From: Lachnospiraceae bacterium XBD2001
Lineage (GTDB): Bacteria; Bacillota; Clostridia; Lachnospirales; Lachnospiraceae
Length of the DNA: 64,000 nt
Assembly: GCA_900116395.1 (NCBI GenBank)
Contig: FPAN01000002.1
Location: forward strand, 310,001 to 374,000
Direction: 5' to 3'
The stretch's first letter is position 1. Every line of letters begins with the position of its first letter. The position numbers and the translations under genes are program-made. Shown here in pieces: positions 17,776-26,703 of this stretch. The notes beneath the pieces were generated by a model. That model made no database searches. It worked only from the letters and a program-made list of their open reading frames with translations, and was not told where the DNA came from.

Positions 17776-18408
17776 ATGGAAGACATTGTAATCATTGGCT
17801 TTGGGGGCCATGCCAAAAGTATTGCAGATGCAATTGAGTGCGGGAAGCAGTACCATATTGTAGGATATACGGATATGCAGGATAATCATTGCCGATATCC
17901 ATATTTGGGAACGGACGATGCTTTATCCGATATTTATGCCGGTGGAACACATAAGGCGGTTCTTGGCGTTGGATTTATTGGTGAATCAACGTTACGAGAT
18001 AAACTGGTTGCAGGTGCTAAGAAGATTGGATTTGAGTTTCCTGCGGTTGTGGATCCTTCTGCAATCGTTGCGCTGGATGCCGAGATTGGGCAGGGATCGT
18101 TTGTTGGTAAGGGTGCAATTCTGAACGCCGAGGCAAAGGTTGGCGACTTTTGTATCATCAATACTGGCGCAATTTTAGAGCATGAATGTGTTGTGGAAGA
18201 TTTTTCCCATGTGTCCGTTGGAAGCAACTTATGTGGACAGGTAACCGTTGGAACCCATTCGATGGTTGGCAGCGGCGCCACGGTGGTACAGTGTAAGTAC
18301 ATTGGTGATCATGTGATTGTTGGCGCTGGTGCAGTAGTGACAACCGATTTACAAGACTGTTGCGTAGCAGTAGGTGTACCGGCCAAGATTATAAAGACCT
18401 TGGCGTAG
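17776..18408 (+). CDS. NeuD/PglD-like sugar O/N-acyltransferase (left-handed beta-helix)
   Basis: This 210-residue protein begins with a Rossmann-like nucleotide-sugar domain (IVIIGFGGHAKSIADAIE) and continues as a hexapeptide-repeat helix. It carries INTGAILEHECVVEDFSHVS, with the catalytic His in the EHECVVEDF segment as in PglD, and ends VAVGVPAKIIK. Family members acetylate sialic-acid-type sugars or UDP-amino sugars. It sits 3 bp after xseA and 11 bp before xseB, so it is embedded in a DNA-metabolism operon while belonging by function with the surface-polysaccharide genes of this window. Confidence 0.85.
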   Translation: MEDIVIIGFGGHAKSIADAIECGKQYHIVGYTDMQDNHCRYPYLGTDDALSDIYAGGTHKAVLGVGFIGESTLRDKLVAGAKKIGFEFPAVVDPSAIVALDAEIGQGSFVGKGAILNAEAKVGDFCIINTGAILEHECVVEDFSHVSVGSNLCGQVTVGTHSMVGSGATVVQCKYIGDHVIVGAGAVVTTDLQDCCVAVGVPAKIIKTLA

Positions 18409-18419
18409 GAGAGGATAGT

Positions 18420-18641
18420 ATGTCAAAAAGTGAAGAACTCACTCTGGAACAGGGATTCCAGCAGTTGGATGAGATTATTGAAAAATTAGAAGATCGTGAG
18501 ATTCCTTTGGAGGAGTCTTTTCAGTTATATGAGCAGGGTGTGAAGCTCCTTCAGGGCTGCAATGAGAAGATTGACCGCGTGGAGAAGCAGGTACAGAAGC
18601 TGAACGCGGATAACAGCTTGTCGGATTTCGAGGAGGAATAG
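18420..18641 (+). CDS. xseB: Exodeoxyribonuclease VII small subunit
   Basis: This 73-residue protein starts at the ATG at 18420 behind AGGAGAGG; a longer in-frame start would lie inside the NeuD-like gene. It shows the family core FQQLDEIIEKLEDREIPLEE followed by SFQLYEQGVKLL and a helical C-terminus. Several copies bind the coiled coil of XseA. It is spaced one base from ispA. Its separation from xseA by an unrelated gene is rare, yet its ribosome site is intact. Confidence 0.93.
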   Translation: MSKSEELTLEQGFQQLDEIIEKLEDREIPLEESFQLYEQGVKLLQGCNEKIDRVEKQVQKLNADNSLSDFEEE

Positions 18642-18642
18642 C

Positions 18643-19593
18643 ATGGCAGATATGTACGAATCCGCACAATTTGAAGAGACACTGAAGGCAAAACAGTTGG
18701 AAGTAGAAGAGCTGTTGAAGATGGCACTTCCGAAGGAAGAAGATTTCCAGAAGACGGTGTTGGAAGCAATGAATTACAGCATCTTAGTTGGAGGTAAGCG
18801 TTTACGTCCAATCTTGATGCAGGAGACATATCATATCTTTTCTCAGAATGAGTCGGATCGAGCACTGATGCAGTTCATGCTTGCGCTTGAGATGATTCAT
18901 ACCTATAGCTTGGTGCATGATGATTTGCCGGCTATGGATAACGATATGCTTCGCCGTGGACAACCAACCACCCATGCGAAATATGGTGAGGCCATGGCTA
19001 TTCTTGCAGGTGACGGACTATTGAATCTAGCTTATGAGACAGCCTGTGGAGCATTCGAGATGATGCCATACCGTGGGGATTCCGGATTCTTCGTGGAGCG
19101 TCATCAGCGGATTGCGAAGGCGCTGAAGGTATTATCTCGCAAGGCTGGCGTCTATGGGATGATTGGTGGCCAGGTAGTAGACGTGGAGTCTGAGAAGCGT
19201 GGAGATGTGATTACCCCGGAGAAGCTGGATTTTATCTATCGACTGAAAACCGGAGCACTTCTTGAAGCTGCCATGGTCATTGGAGCGCAGCTTGGTGGTG
19301 CGTCCGAGACGGAAGTTACCATTGTAGAATCCGTGGCAACCAAGGTGGGACTGGCATTCCAGATTCAGGACGACATCCTGGATGTGATTGGAGATACAGA
19401 GATTCTCGGCAAGCCGGTAGGCTCTGACGAGAAGAATGAGAAGGCAACTTACGTGGCCCACTATGGATTAGAAGCATCCAAGGCCAAGGTTGCGGAATTA
19501 ACCGAGAGTGCGTTAGGACAGCTCTACCGCTTGCCGAAGCACAATCGATTCTTGGAAGATTTGATTAAGAGTCTGGTAAATCGCCAGAAGTAG
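18643..19593 (+). CDS. ispA: Farnesyl/geranyl diphosphate synthase
   Basis: This 316-residue helical protein has both Asp-rich magnesium sites: VHDDLPAMDNDMLRRG (first) and FQIQDDILDVIGD (second), plus the GGKRLRP substrate-binding segment. It condenses isopentenyl and dimethylallyl diphosphates into farnesyl diphosphate, feeding undecaprenyl phosphate made for cell wall and glycan export. Residues about 148-165 form a slightly longer loop than in E. coli IspA. It lies directly between xseB and dxs, the usual order. Confidence 0.95.
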   Translation: MADMYESAQFEETLKAKQLEVEELLKMALPKEEDFQKTVLEAMNYSILVGGKRLRPILMQETYHIFSQNESDRALMQFMLALEMIHTYSLVHDDLPAMDNDMLRRGQPTTHAKYGEAMAILAGDGLLNLAYETACGAFEMMPYRGDSGFFVERHQRIAKALKVLSRKAGVYGMIGGQVVDVESEKRGDVITPEKLDFIYRLKTGALLEAAMVIGAQLGGASETEVTIVESVATKVGLAFQIQDDILDVIGDTEILGKPVGSDEKNEKATYVAHYGLEASKAKVAELTESALGQLYRLPKHNRFLEDLIKSLVNRQK

Positions 19594-19600
19594 GTTTTTT

Positions 19601-21493
19601 ATGATTTTAGAGAAAATCCAACAGGAAAACGACATAAAGAAACTGACCCCGTCGGAGTTGGAACGATTGCCAAGGGAGATTCGACGCCTATTGATTGATA
19701 CGGTTTCGGAGACCGGCGGACATCTGGCATCGAATCTTGGTGTGGTGGAGCTTACTATGGCACTGCACCTGGCATTCGACGTAACGAAGGACCAGATTGT
19801 GTGGGACGTCGGACATCAGTCTTATACCCATAAGATCTTAACCGGACGCTGGAAGAACTTCTCTTCCTTGCGCCAGTGGGGCGGCATTAGCGGATTCCCA
19901 AATCCGGAAGAGAATGCCAATGATACCTTCCTGACGGGACATTCCACCACGTCCTTGTCTCTTGGCCTTGGCCTTGCATGGGCGAGAGAGTTGAAGGGGG
20001 AGAACTACCATGTCATCTCTGTGATTGGTGACGGTAGCTTGACCGGCGGTATGGCGTATGAAGCGATTAACAACGCTTCTATGTTGAAGAAGAATTATAT
20101 CATCGTATTGAATGATAACAACATGTCCATCTCCGAGAACGTGGGCGGTATGAGCGAAGGTCTGATGAAGGTTCGTACCTCTGCCAAGTACACGGGATTG
20201 AAGGATAACGTCCAGTCTACCTTGGAGAAGATTCCGGTGTATGGCGATAAGATTGTAGCATCCATTCGCCGTACCAAGAGTGGTATTAAGCAGCTCATGA
20301 TTCCGGGTATGACCTTCGAACAGATGGGTGTGATGTACTTAGGGCCGGTGGATGGTCATGATGTAGCGGCGATGCGTCGTGTCTTTGAGGAAGCGGCTCA
20401 GTTCCAGGGACCGGTGTTGGTACATGTACTGACCAAGAAGGGTTACGGATTTAAGCCGGCAGAGAATCATCCGGCCAGATTCCATGGAGCAGACCCATTC
20501 GATAAGGATAAGGGCATTCCGAAGAAGCTGAAGAATCCGACCTATACGGATATTTTCTCTACGGTTATGCGTAAGATGGGCGATCGGGAGAAGAATGTAG
20601 TAGCCATTACGGCGGCTATGATGGACGGCGTGGGATTGAAGCGCTTCCACAACATGTTCCCGGAGAGATTCTTCGATGTGGGAATTGCGGAAGAGCATGC
20701 GGTGACCTTCGCAGCAGCCATGGCGAAGGAAGGGTTAGTGCCGGTGGTGGCAATTTATTCTACCTTCCTACAGCGTGCCTATGATCAGATTCTAAACGAT
20801 GTATGCGTGACCCATAAGCATGTCATCTTCGCGGTGGATCGTGCAGGAATCGTTGGTAAGGATGGTGTTACCCATCAGGGTGTATTCGATATTTCCTACC
20901 TGTCTTCCATGCCGGGAATGACGATTCTGGCGCCGAAGAATAAGTGGGAATTGTCAGATATGATGAAGTTCGCAGTGAAGTACGACGGACCGATTGCGAT
21001 TCGTTATCCAAGAGGGGAAGCATGTACCCTCTGGAAGGAACAGCGTGCTGATGTAGAGCTGGGCAAGTGCGAAGAACTCTATGTACCAGGTAAGTCCGAA
21101 GTTGGTAAAGATGGTAAGCGTATCATGCTCTTTGCACTTGGAAGTATGGTGAAGAGTGCTATGGAAGCCAAGGATATCTTGGCGGAGCAGGGCATTGCTG
21201 TTAGTGTAGTAAATGCACGATTTGCCCAGCCATTCGATAAGGAATATCTGGAGAAGAAGATGGGCAAGTATGATGCCATCGTAACGTTGGAAGAGAATGT
21301 ACGCTCCGGCGGATTTGGAGAGCATGTCAGTGCATTCCTAGGCCAGGCCGGATATCAGGGCAAGGTGGAATGTATTTCTGTTCCGGATGAATTCATACAG
21401 CATGGCGATGCAGAGCTGTTGAAGCATAAGCTTGCTTTAGATGGAGCAGGTGTTGCTGCATCTGTGGAGAAGTTATATAAGGATTTGTTATGA
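19601..21493 (+). CDS. dxs: 1-deoxy-D-xylulose-5-phosphate synthase
   Basis: This 630-residue enzyme makes the first committed product of the MEP isoprenoid route from pyruvate and glyceraldehyde 3-phosphate, using thiamine diphosphate. Seen motifs are VWDVGHQSYTHKILTGR near the N-terminus, VIGDGSLTGGMAYEAINNA for the cofactor, FDVGIAEEHAVTFAAAMA with the catalytic Glu, and DRAGIVGKDGVTHQG. Its length is normal. Its stop overlaps the tlyA start by four bases (ATGA). Confidence 0.97.
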   Translation: MILEKIQQENDIKKLTPSELERLPREIRRLLIDTVSETGGHLASNLGVVELTMALHLAFDVTKDQIVWDVGHQSYTHKILTGRWKNFSSLRQWGGISGFPNPEENANDTFLTGHSTTSLSLGLGLAWARELKGENYHVISVIGDGSLTGGMAYEAINNASMLKKNYIIVLNDNNMSISENVGGMSEGLMKVRTSAKYTGLKDNVQSTLEKIPVYGDKIVASIRRTKSGIKQLMIPGMTFEQMGVMYLGPVDGHDVAAMRRVFEEAAQFQGPVLVHVLTKKGYGFKPAENHPARFHGADPFDKDKGIPKKLKNPTYTDIFSTVMRKMGDREKNVVAITAAMMDGVGLKRFHNMFPERFFDVGIAEEHAVTFAAAMAKEGLVPVVAIYSTFLQRAYDQILNDVCVTHKHVIFAVDRAGIVGKDGVTHQGVFDISYLSSMPGMTILAPKNKWELSDMMKFAVKYDGPIAIRYPRGEACTLWKEQRADVELGKCEELYVPGKSEVGKDGKRIMLFALGSMVKSAMEAKDILAEQGIAVSVVNARFAQPFDKEYLEKKMGKYDAIVTLEENVRSGGFGEHVSAFLGQAGYQGKVECISVPDEFIQHGDAELLKHKLALDGAGVAASVEKLYKDLL

Positions 21494-22293
21494 AGAAAGA
21501 ACGATTAGATGTCTTGTTGGTGGAGAAGGGCTTAGCTCCTTCCAGAGAGAAAGCCAAGACCATGATTATGGCAGGACAGGTTTTTGTAGACAATCAAAGA
21601 GAGGATAAGGCGGGCACCAATGTACCGGTGGACGCCAACATCGAGATTCACGGTGAGACCTTGAAGTATGTAAGCCGAGGCGGACTGAAGCTGGAGAAGG
21701 CCATGAACTCCTTCCCAATTACTTTGGATGGAACGGTATGTATGGATATCGGTGCTTCTACCGGTGGATTTACGGACTGTATGTTACAGAATGGTGCGGC
21801 TAAGGTTTTTTCTGTAGATGTTGGATATGGGCAGTTCGCGTGGAAACTTCGCCAGGATCCAAGAGTGGTATGTATGGAGAAGACCAACATCCGCTATGTA
21901 ACTCCGGAAGATATTGGAGAAGCGTTGGATTTCGCCAGTGTGGATGTATCCTTCATTTCCTTAACCAAGGTGTTACCTCCTGCAAGAGAGCTGTTAAAGG
22001 ATGGGGCAGAGATGGTATGCCTCATTAAGCCACAGTTCGAAGCCGGCCGCGAGAAGGTTGGTAAGAAGGGCGTGGTTCGTGACCCGAAGGTACATGAAGA
22101 GGTCATTGAGAAGATTGTTCTTTTTGCCAGTGCCAATGGATTTGAAGTACTTGGGCTGGATTACTCACCGGTAAAGGGACCGGAAGGAAATATCGAGTAT
22201 CTGGTGCACATTAAGAAGGTCGGTGAGCCGGCCGAGACGGATGTAGATATTGCAGGCATTGTTGCTGCAGCACATGGAGCGTTGGATAAGTAA
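21490..22293 (+). CDS. tlyA: TlyA family rRNA (cytidine-2'-O)-methyltransferase
   Basis: This 267-residue protein has an N-terminal S4 RNA-binding domain (about 1-60, RLDVLLVEKGLAPSREKAK) and an FtsJ-like methyltransferase domain with MDIGASTGGFTDCMLQNGA for AdoMet, DVSFISLTKVLPP and VCLIKPQFEAGREKVGKKG. Family members 2'-O-methylate rRNA; older annotation calls them hemolysins. It overlaps dxs at the start and the following GT2 gene by one base at the end. Confidence 0.92.
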   Translation: MKKERLDVLLVEKGLAPSREKAKTMIMAGQVFVDNQREDKAGTNVPVDANIEIHGETLKYVSRGGLKLEKAMNSFPITLDGTVCMDIGASTGGFTDCMLQNGAAKVFSVDVGYGQFAWKLRQDPRVVCMEKTNIRYVTPEDIGEALDFASVDVSFISLTKVLPPARELLKDGAEMVCLIKPQFEAGREKVGKKGVVRDPKVHEEVIEKIVLFASANGFEVLGLDYSPVKGPEGNIEYLVHIKKVGEPAETDVDIAGIVAAAHGALDK

Positions 22294-23081
22294 TGAAGAC
22301 ATTTGACCATACTTTTGTGATTTGTGCATATAAGGAATCCGAGCATTTGGAGAAGTGCATTAAGTCACTGAAGAAACAGACCTTGAAGACGAACATTAAG
22401 ATGGTAACATCCACACCGAATGATCATATTCGTGGATTGGCCGAGAAGTATGAAATTCCGCTGTTTATCCGTGAGGGTGCCAGTGATATTCGAGATGATT
22501 GGAACTTCGCTTATGACCATGCGGATACGGAATGGATGACTGTAGCACATCAAGACGATGTCTATGATCATCGCTATGCAGAGGAACTGGCAAAGAAGAT
22601 TGTCAGAAATCCGGATGCATTATTTGTTATTACGGATTATATCCCGATTAAGAACGGTGAGATTGGACCACGGGATATTAACTGCAAGATTCAGAGAATT
22701 CTTCGCTGGCCGTTGAAGTTTGGCATTTTTAACGGAAGCAAGTTCTGGAAGAAGGCGGTATTGAGCTTAGGATCGACATTGAAGTGTCCTGCCGCTTGCT
22801 ATCATAAGAGTATTCTGGGACCGAGCTTTTTTACTTCTGAGTTGAAATTCTGTATTGATTGGGATACCTTTTATAAGATTGCATGCATGAATGGACGTAT
22901 GCTTCTTGTAGATAAGCCGCTGTTTTACTATCGCGTCTATGACGGCGCTACTAGCAAGGAATGGATTGTGAACCATACGAGGGAGCGGGAAGACCGCATC
23001 ATGTTCTCCAAGTTTTGGCCGAAATGGATTGTAAGGATTATTATGGTTTTTTATGTAAAAGCATATAAAACATATGATTGA
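22293..23081 (+). CDS. Glycosyltransferase family 2 protein
   Basis: This 262-residue soluble GT-A type protein has FVICAYKESEHLEKCIKSL at the N-terminus, a WMTVAHQDDVYDHRYAEEL segment in which QDD replaces the common DDD/DXD metal site, and a C-terminal YRVYDGATSKEWI region as in rhamnosyl- or other polysaccharide transferases. The acceptor is unknown. It overlaps tlyA by one base, so a polysaccharide gene is translated directly behind a ribosome-modification gene. Together with the acyltransferase that follows, it separates tlyA from nadK. Confidence 0.82.
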   Translation: MKTFDHTFVICAYKESEHLEKCIKSLKKQTLKTNIKMVTSTPNDHIRGLAEKYEIPLFIREGASDIRDDWNFAYDHADTEWMTVAHQDDVYDHRYAEELAKKIVRNPDALFVITDYIPIKNGEIGPRDINCKIQRILRWPLKFGIFNGSKFWKKAVLSLGSTLKCPAACYHKSILGPSFFTSELKFCIDWDTFYKIACMNGRMLLVDKPLFYYRVYDGATSKEWIVNHTREREDRIMFSKFWPKWIVRIIMVFYVKAYKTYD

Positions 23082-23103
23082 TGAAAGAGGAATATTTGTT
23101 CAG

Positions 23104-24228
23104 ATGCCAAGTAAGCAACATAATATTGATTATAGATTTAAAATCCTGTATGCAATAGGAATCATCATGGTCGTGAGTGGACACTGCGGCGGAGGAATAA
23201 ACGTTGCCGGAGAATGGTTCCCTTATGGCGGAATGCACTTGCCTTTGTTTGTTTTTTGCTCTGGATATTTTTACAAAGATTCCAGTGAATCTGCATATAG
23301 TCGCTATATTTGTAAGAAGTTTCGTTCGTTGATTATTCCATTTTGGATATACAATGTCGTTTATGGATTATTTGTGCAGATGATAAGACCATTTGGTTTT
23401 AACTTGGGCGGTGACTTTACATGGCAGAATTTGTTTATTGAACCATTCACAAATGGGCATCAATTCTTATTCAACATGGGTGGTTGGTTTGTTGTACCCT
23501 TGTTCCTTGTAGAGGTTTACAATGTAACGAGACGTAAAATATGCGGATTATTGCCATGGAATACAAGCGAATGGGGATATTTCTTATTCGATGTATTTCT
23601 TGGAATAGCCGGAAATCAGCTGGCAATCATGGGATACAATACCGGCTGGTGGCTTACTTTGGTAAGAATGCTGTATTTTCTACCGTTTTACGAGTTGGGC
23701 ATTTTATATAATCGTAAGCTTGAAGCGTATGACAAAAAGATTCCCAGTTTTCCCTATTTTTGCTTTGTTTTCGCTGTAAAGTTAATTATTATCTTCTATC
23801 TGGGGCGCGTCCCTGCTTATGGTCCATCTTGGTGTAATGATTTTAAGGATGGCCCATTTATGCCGATTGTTATTGGTGTTCTTGGAATCATGTTTGTTTT
23901 GAGATTTGCATGCATTTTAGAACCGGTGATAGGTCGAAGCAGGTGGATTAATCTGGTTGCAGATAATACATTCTCAATTATGATGAATCAATTCCTCGGA
24001 TTCATGCTAGTAAAAACAGTGTTTTCGTTGTTTAACTTGTGGGCAAATCGATGTATAGATTTTAACTGGGAGGCATTTCAGAATGATATTTGGTATTATT
24101 TTATACCAAGAGGAATATCAAATACTTTGATTATCTACTTGATTGTGGGAATTGCATTCCCAATCTTTATACAGAAGATATTGGATAGAATGAAGAGCTT
24201 TGTCTTCAGTCAAAAGGAAAAAAGATGA
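23104..24228 (+). CDS. Acyltransferase 3 family membrane protein
   Basis: I use the ATG at 23104, behind AGAGGA; an upstream in-frame ATG at 23074 lies inside the GT2 gene without a ribosome site. The 374-residue protein has about ten membrane helices. The first segment, FKILYAIGIIMVVSGHCGGG, holds the family's early His, and HLPLFVFCSGYFYKDS is the second conserved block. Such enzymes O-acylate sugars at the cytoplasmic membrane. It overlaps nadK by four bases (ATGA) and looks markedly more AT-rich than its neighbours, consistent with acquisition by transfer. Confidence 0.85.
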   Translation: MPSKQHNIDYRFKILYAIGIIMVVSGHCGGGINVAGEWFPYGGMHLPLFVFCSGYFYKDSSESAYSRYICKKFRSLIIPFWIYNVVYGLFVQMIRPFGFNLGGDFTWQNLFIEPFTNGHQFLFNMGGWFVVPLFLVEVYNVTRRKICGLLPWNTSEWGYFLFDVFLGIAGNQLAIMGYNTGWWLTLVRMLYFLPFYELGILYNRKLEAYDKKIPSFPYFCFVFAVKLIIIFYLGRVPAYGPSWCNDFKDGPFMPIVIGVLGIMFVLRFACILEPVIGRSRWINLVADNTFSIMMNQFLGFMLVKTVFSLFNLWANRCIDFNWEAFQNDIWYYFIPRGISNTLIIYLIVGIAFPIFIQKILDRMKSFVFSQKEKR

Positions 24229-25076
24229 AAAACTTTGTAATCATTGCAAAAACAGAGAAGGAGCGTGAGGACCGATTCCTACAGGACTTATGTGCTTACA
24301 TTCGGGAAAAGGGCGCGCATTGCAACATCATTGTGGAGCCTCACAAGGAATCCATGATGCCGGTGGAAGTTCCGCCGAAGACGGATTGTATCTTAGCCAT
24401 CGGTGGAGACGGTACGGTGATTCGTACGGCCTGGAGAACCTTCAAGAGCGGTACACCGATTGTGGGTGTGAATCGTGGACATCTGGGTTACTTATGTGAC
24501 TTGGATGAGGAGACGGTATATGATGCGGTAGACCAGCTCTTAGCCGGAGATTATGAGGTGGAGAATCGTATGATGCTTTCCGGACACTTAGAGCAGGAGA
24601 ATGGTACTGTATGTACTCAGGAAATCCCAGCTCTGAATGATATTGTAATTTCTGCCAGCAAGGGATTGCAAGTGATTACACTGACCATCTATATCAATGG
24701 GCAGAAGCTGTATAGCTTCAATGGGGATGGTGTGATTTTTGCAACACCAACCGGTTCTACCGCTTACAATATGTCTGCCAACGGACCGATTGTTGATCCC
24801 AAGACCCAGGTGATTCTGTTAACTCCGATTAACGCTCATACGTTAAATTCCAGAAGCTTCGTTCTGGATCCGGGAGATGAGATTTCTGTGGAGATTCAGA
24901 AGCGCCGCAAGAGTGTGGAAGAGACCGCGCAGGTATTTTTCGATGGCAATCACCAGCAGATTCTTCACTTAGGAGAACGTGTGGTAGTATATCGTGCGCC
25001 GGAAGAGGCGAAAATGCTGAAACTATCCGATATGAACTTCTTAGAGCGTATGCGTAAGAAATTGCAACAGGATTAA
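24225..25076 (+). CDS. nadK: NAD kinase
   Basis: This 283-residue protein shows the NAD kinase signature AIGGDGTVIRTAWR (GGDG with the catalytic Asp), the NRGHLGYLCDL segment, PALNDIVIS (NE/D motif), and the glycine-rich FATPTGSTAYNMSANGPIV. It phosphorylates NAD to NADP. In related genomes nadK follows tlyA directly and is itself followed by argR and recN; here two glycan genes precede it, and argR/recN are absent from the window. Confidence 0.95.
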   Translation: MKNFVIIAKTEKEREDRFLQDLCAYIREKGAHCNIIVEPHKESMMPVEVPPKTDCILAIGGDGTVIRTAWRTFKSGTPIVGVNRGHLGYLCDLDEETVYDAVDQLLAGDYEVENRMMLSGHLEQENGTVCTQEIPALNDIVISASKGLQVITLTIYINGQKLYSFNGDGVIFATPTGSTAYNMSANGPIVDPKTQVILLTPINAHTLNSRSFVLDPGDEISVEIQKRRKSVEETAQVFFDGNHQQILHLGERVVVYRAPEEAKMLKLSDMNFLERMRKKLQQD

Positions 25077-25128
25077 TAATTGTAGTATGATGCTGTGAGC
25101 ATAATAATAGGTTAACGAGAGGAAAACT

Positions 25129-26556
25129 ATGGAACAAAGAGAAGTAGAAATTGATTTGATTGATTTTATGTATGAGGTGCTGAGTCACTGGCGTGGATTA
25201 TTAGCGGTAGTACTTATTGGAGCAGTACTCGGTGGTGGATATAGTTATGTGAAGTCAGCGTCCGCAGCCCAGGTGGTTTCTGAACCGGCAACGTTAGAAA
25301 TGTATGAGGAGCAACTGACTGCACGGGAAATCGCAGATGTTAAGACGTTACTGCTATATGACCAAATGGCGGCAAGCTATGCGACTGATCCGTTCATGCA
25401 GTTAGATGCGTCAGCAGTCCCGGAAGGAACATTGATTCTCAGCATTAGTCAGGATGATAATAATGGGAATGTGGCGCAGGCGATTCGCCGATTGGTAACA
25501 TCCTCTGAGTATTATAGTTATCTTACCGAGAAGACCGGTTATACCAGTGATATGAGCAAACTATTTATAGATTCCGGAGTGACGGTAGGTGCAGCGGATG
25601 CGACAAAAGTAGTTCAGTCATTGGAAGATGCTCTAAATGCAGCTGCAAGCAGTGATACGGTTGCTATTACCTGCGTTGGTGAGTCGGAGGAGTTCTGCAA
25701 GAATGTATTACAAGATACGTTAAGCTACCTTGAGAGCAAGAAAACAGAACTTGTGAGCGTATATGGGGATTATGCTATTCAGACCTTATCTGATTCTGTA
25801 AATGTTGTATCTGATTCCCGTGTTTCTGCTCTGCAAGCGGACGCTGTGGCAAAGTATACGGCGAATAAGACGGCACGTGATACCTTGGATAAGGCAATTT
25901 CAGAGCAGCAGCGTGCATATTATGAATTATTGATGGCCGGAGAGGAAGCGACAGAGAGCACGGTTGAACAGGCGGTTGCAGTTAAGCCTCAGGTGAGCAA
26001 GAAGATGATTGCTCTTGGTGCAATCGGCTTATTGTTCTTATACGGCATTTATCTTTTCATGGCATATGCCTTCAACGGAAAGTGGCAGAATCACAGTTCC
26101 TATCAGGAGACCTACGGACTTACTGATCTTGGAACGATTCGTAAGACCGGTGCGAAGCAGAAGCAAGGCTTGGATGCAGTGATTGCTCGCGGACGTCTTC
26201 GTGGTATGAAGGAGCTTAGCGTAGAGGAAGCTGTTGATACATTATCATCCTCCATTGCGTTACAGACGGAGAAGGAGAAGATTAATACACTTGCTTTTGT
26301 TGGTGGAAACTACGGTGAGGAAACAGAGAGCCAGATGAAGGCTTTGGCTGAGGCACTTCAGAAGAAGAACGCCGATATTTCTGTAAAGACCTTATATGAT
26401 GTATCTTACAACGCTACCGCAATTGATCAGTTGGCAGGTGTGGATGCAGTTGTTATTGTTGAGACAGCAGCAAAGTCCCGCATTAGTGAGATGACGAAAG
26501 AAATCTTATTATTAACCAATCAAAAGATTCGCATTTTAGGCGGCGTTACAATATAA
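25129..26556 (+). CDS. Wzz/CpsC-type chain-length protein with a degenerate BY-kinase-like C-terminal domain
   Basis: This 475-residue protein has a Wzz-like layout: a first membrane helix (about 21-40), a long extracytoplasmic coiled region (about 45-280) and a second helix (about 287-307). The C-terminal 150 residues look like the cytosolic bacterial tyrosine kinase fold: an SVEEAVDTLSSSIAL lead-in, then TLAFVGGNYGEETES where a Walker A such as SxxPGEGKST belongs, and GVDAVVIVETAAKSRISEMT where the kinase has its late strand-helix. The Walker lysine and a tyrosine tail are missing, so it is probably a non-catalytic regulator of polysaccharide chain length. Confidence 0.7.
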   Translation: MEQREVEIDLIDFMYEVLSHWRGLLAVVLIGAVLGGGYSYVKSASAAQVVSEPATLEMYEEQLTAREIADVKTLLLYDQMAASYATDPFMQLDASAVPEGTLILSISQDDNNGNVAQAIRRLVTSSEYYSYLTEKTGYTSDMSKLFIDSGVTVGAADATKVVQSLEDALNAAASSDTVAITCVGESEEFCKNVLQDTLSYLESKKTELVSVYGDYAIQTLSDSVNVVSDSRVSALQADAVAKYTANKTARDTLDKAISEQQRAYYELLMAGEEATESTVEQAVAVKPQVSKKMIALGAIGLLFLYGIYLFMAYAFNGKWQNHSSYQETYGLTDLGTIRKTGAKQKQGLDAVIARGRLRGMKELSVEEAVDTLSSSIALQTEKEKINTLAFVGGNYGEETESQMKALAEALQKKNADISVKTLYDVSYNATAIDQLAGVDAVVIVETAAKSRISEMTKEILLLTNQKIRILGGVTI

Positions 26557-26565
26557 CAGCTGATA

Positions 26566-26608
26566 GAGGGCAGTTACATATCATAAGGTGTGTGACTGCT
26601 CTTTTTTT
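26566..26608 (+). terminator. Rho-independent terminator after the Wzz-like gene
   Basis: GAGGGCAGTTACA and TGTGACTGCTC pair with a small bulge, followed by a run of seven T (26602-26608). The end of the T run merges into the first TTTACA box of the phosphate-type operator downstream. Confidence 0.7.
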
Positions 26609-26672
26609 ACAACAAACTTTACAAAGATTTTACATAGAACCGGTGATGGTCTTTACAATTTCCTTGTATCAT
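26606..26672 (+). promoter_or_regulatory. Tandem TTTACA boxes: predicted PhoB/PhoP operator and promoter
   Basis: Perfect TTTACA hexamers start at 26606, 26618, 26629 and 26652. The steps are 12, 11 and 23 bp, that is one per helical turn with one position unoccupied at about 26640. This matches the Firmicutes Pho box, TT(A/C/T)ACA direct repeats about 11 bp apart. TATCAT at 26667-26672 could be the -10, just downstream of the last box. The response-regulator start is 32 bp further on, suggesting autoregulation. Confidence 0.7.
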
Positions 26673-26703
26673 AAGGCTATCAAAGAACGGAAGGAGGATG
26701 CAG

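Noticed and set aside
26698-26703. ATG at 26698 as start of the response regulator
   Set aside because: It directly abuts the AAGGAGG site, whereas the ATG at 26704 has ideal spacing and a normal receiver N-terminus.
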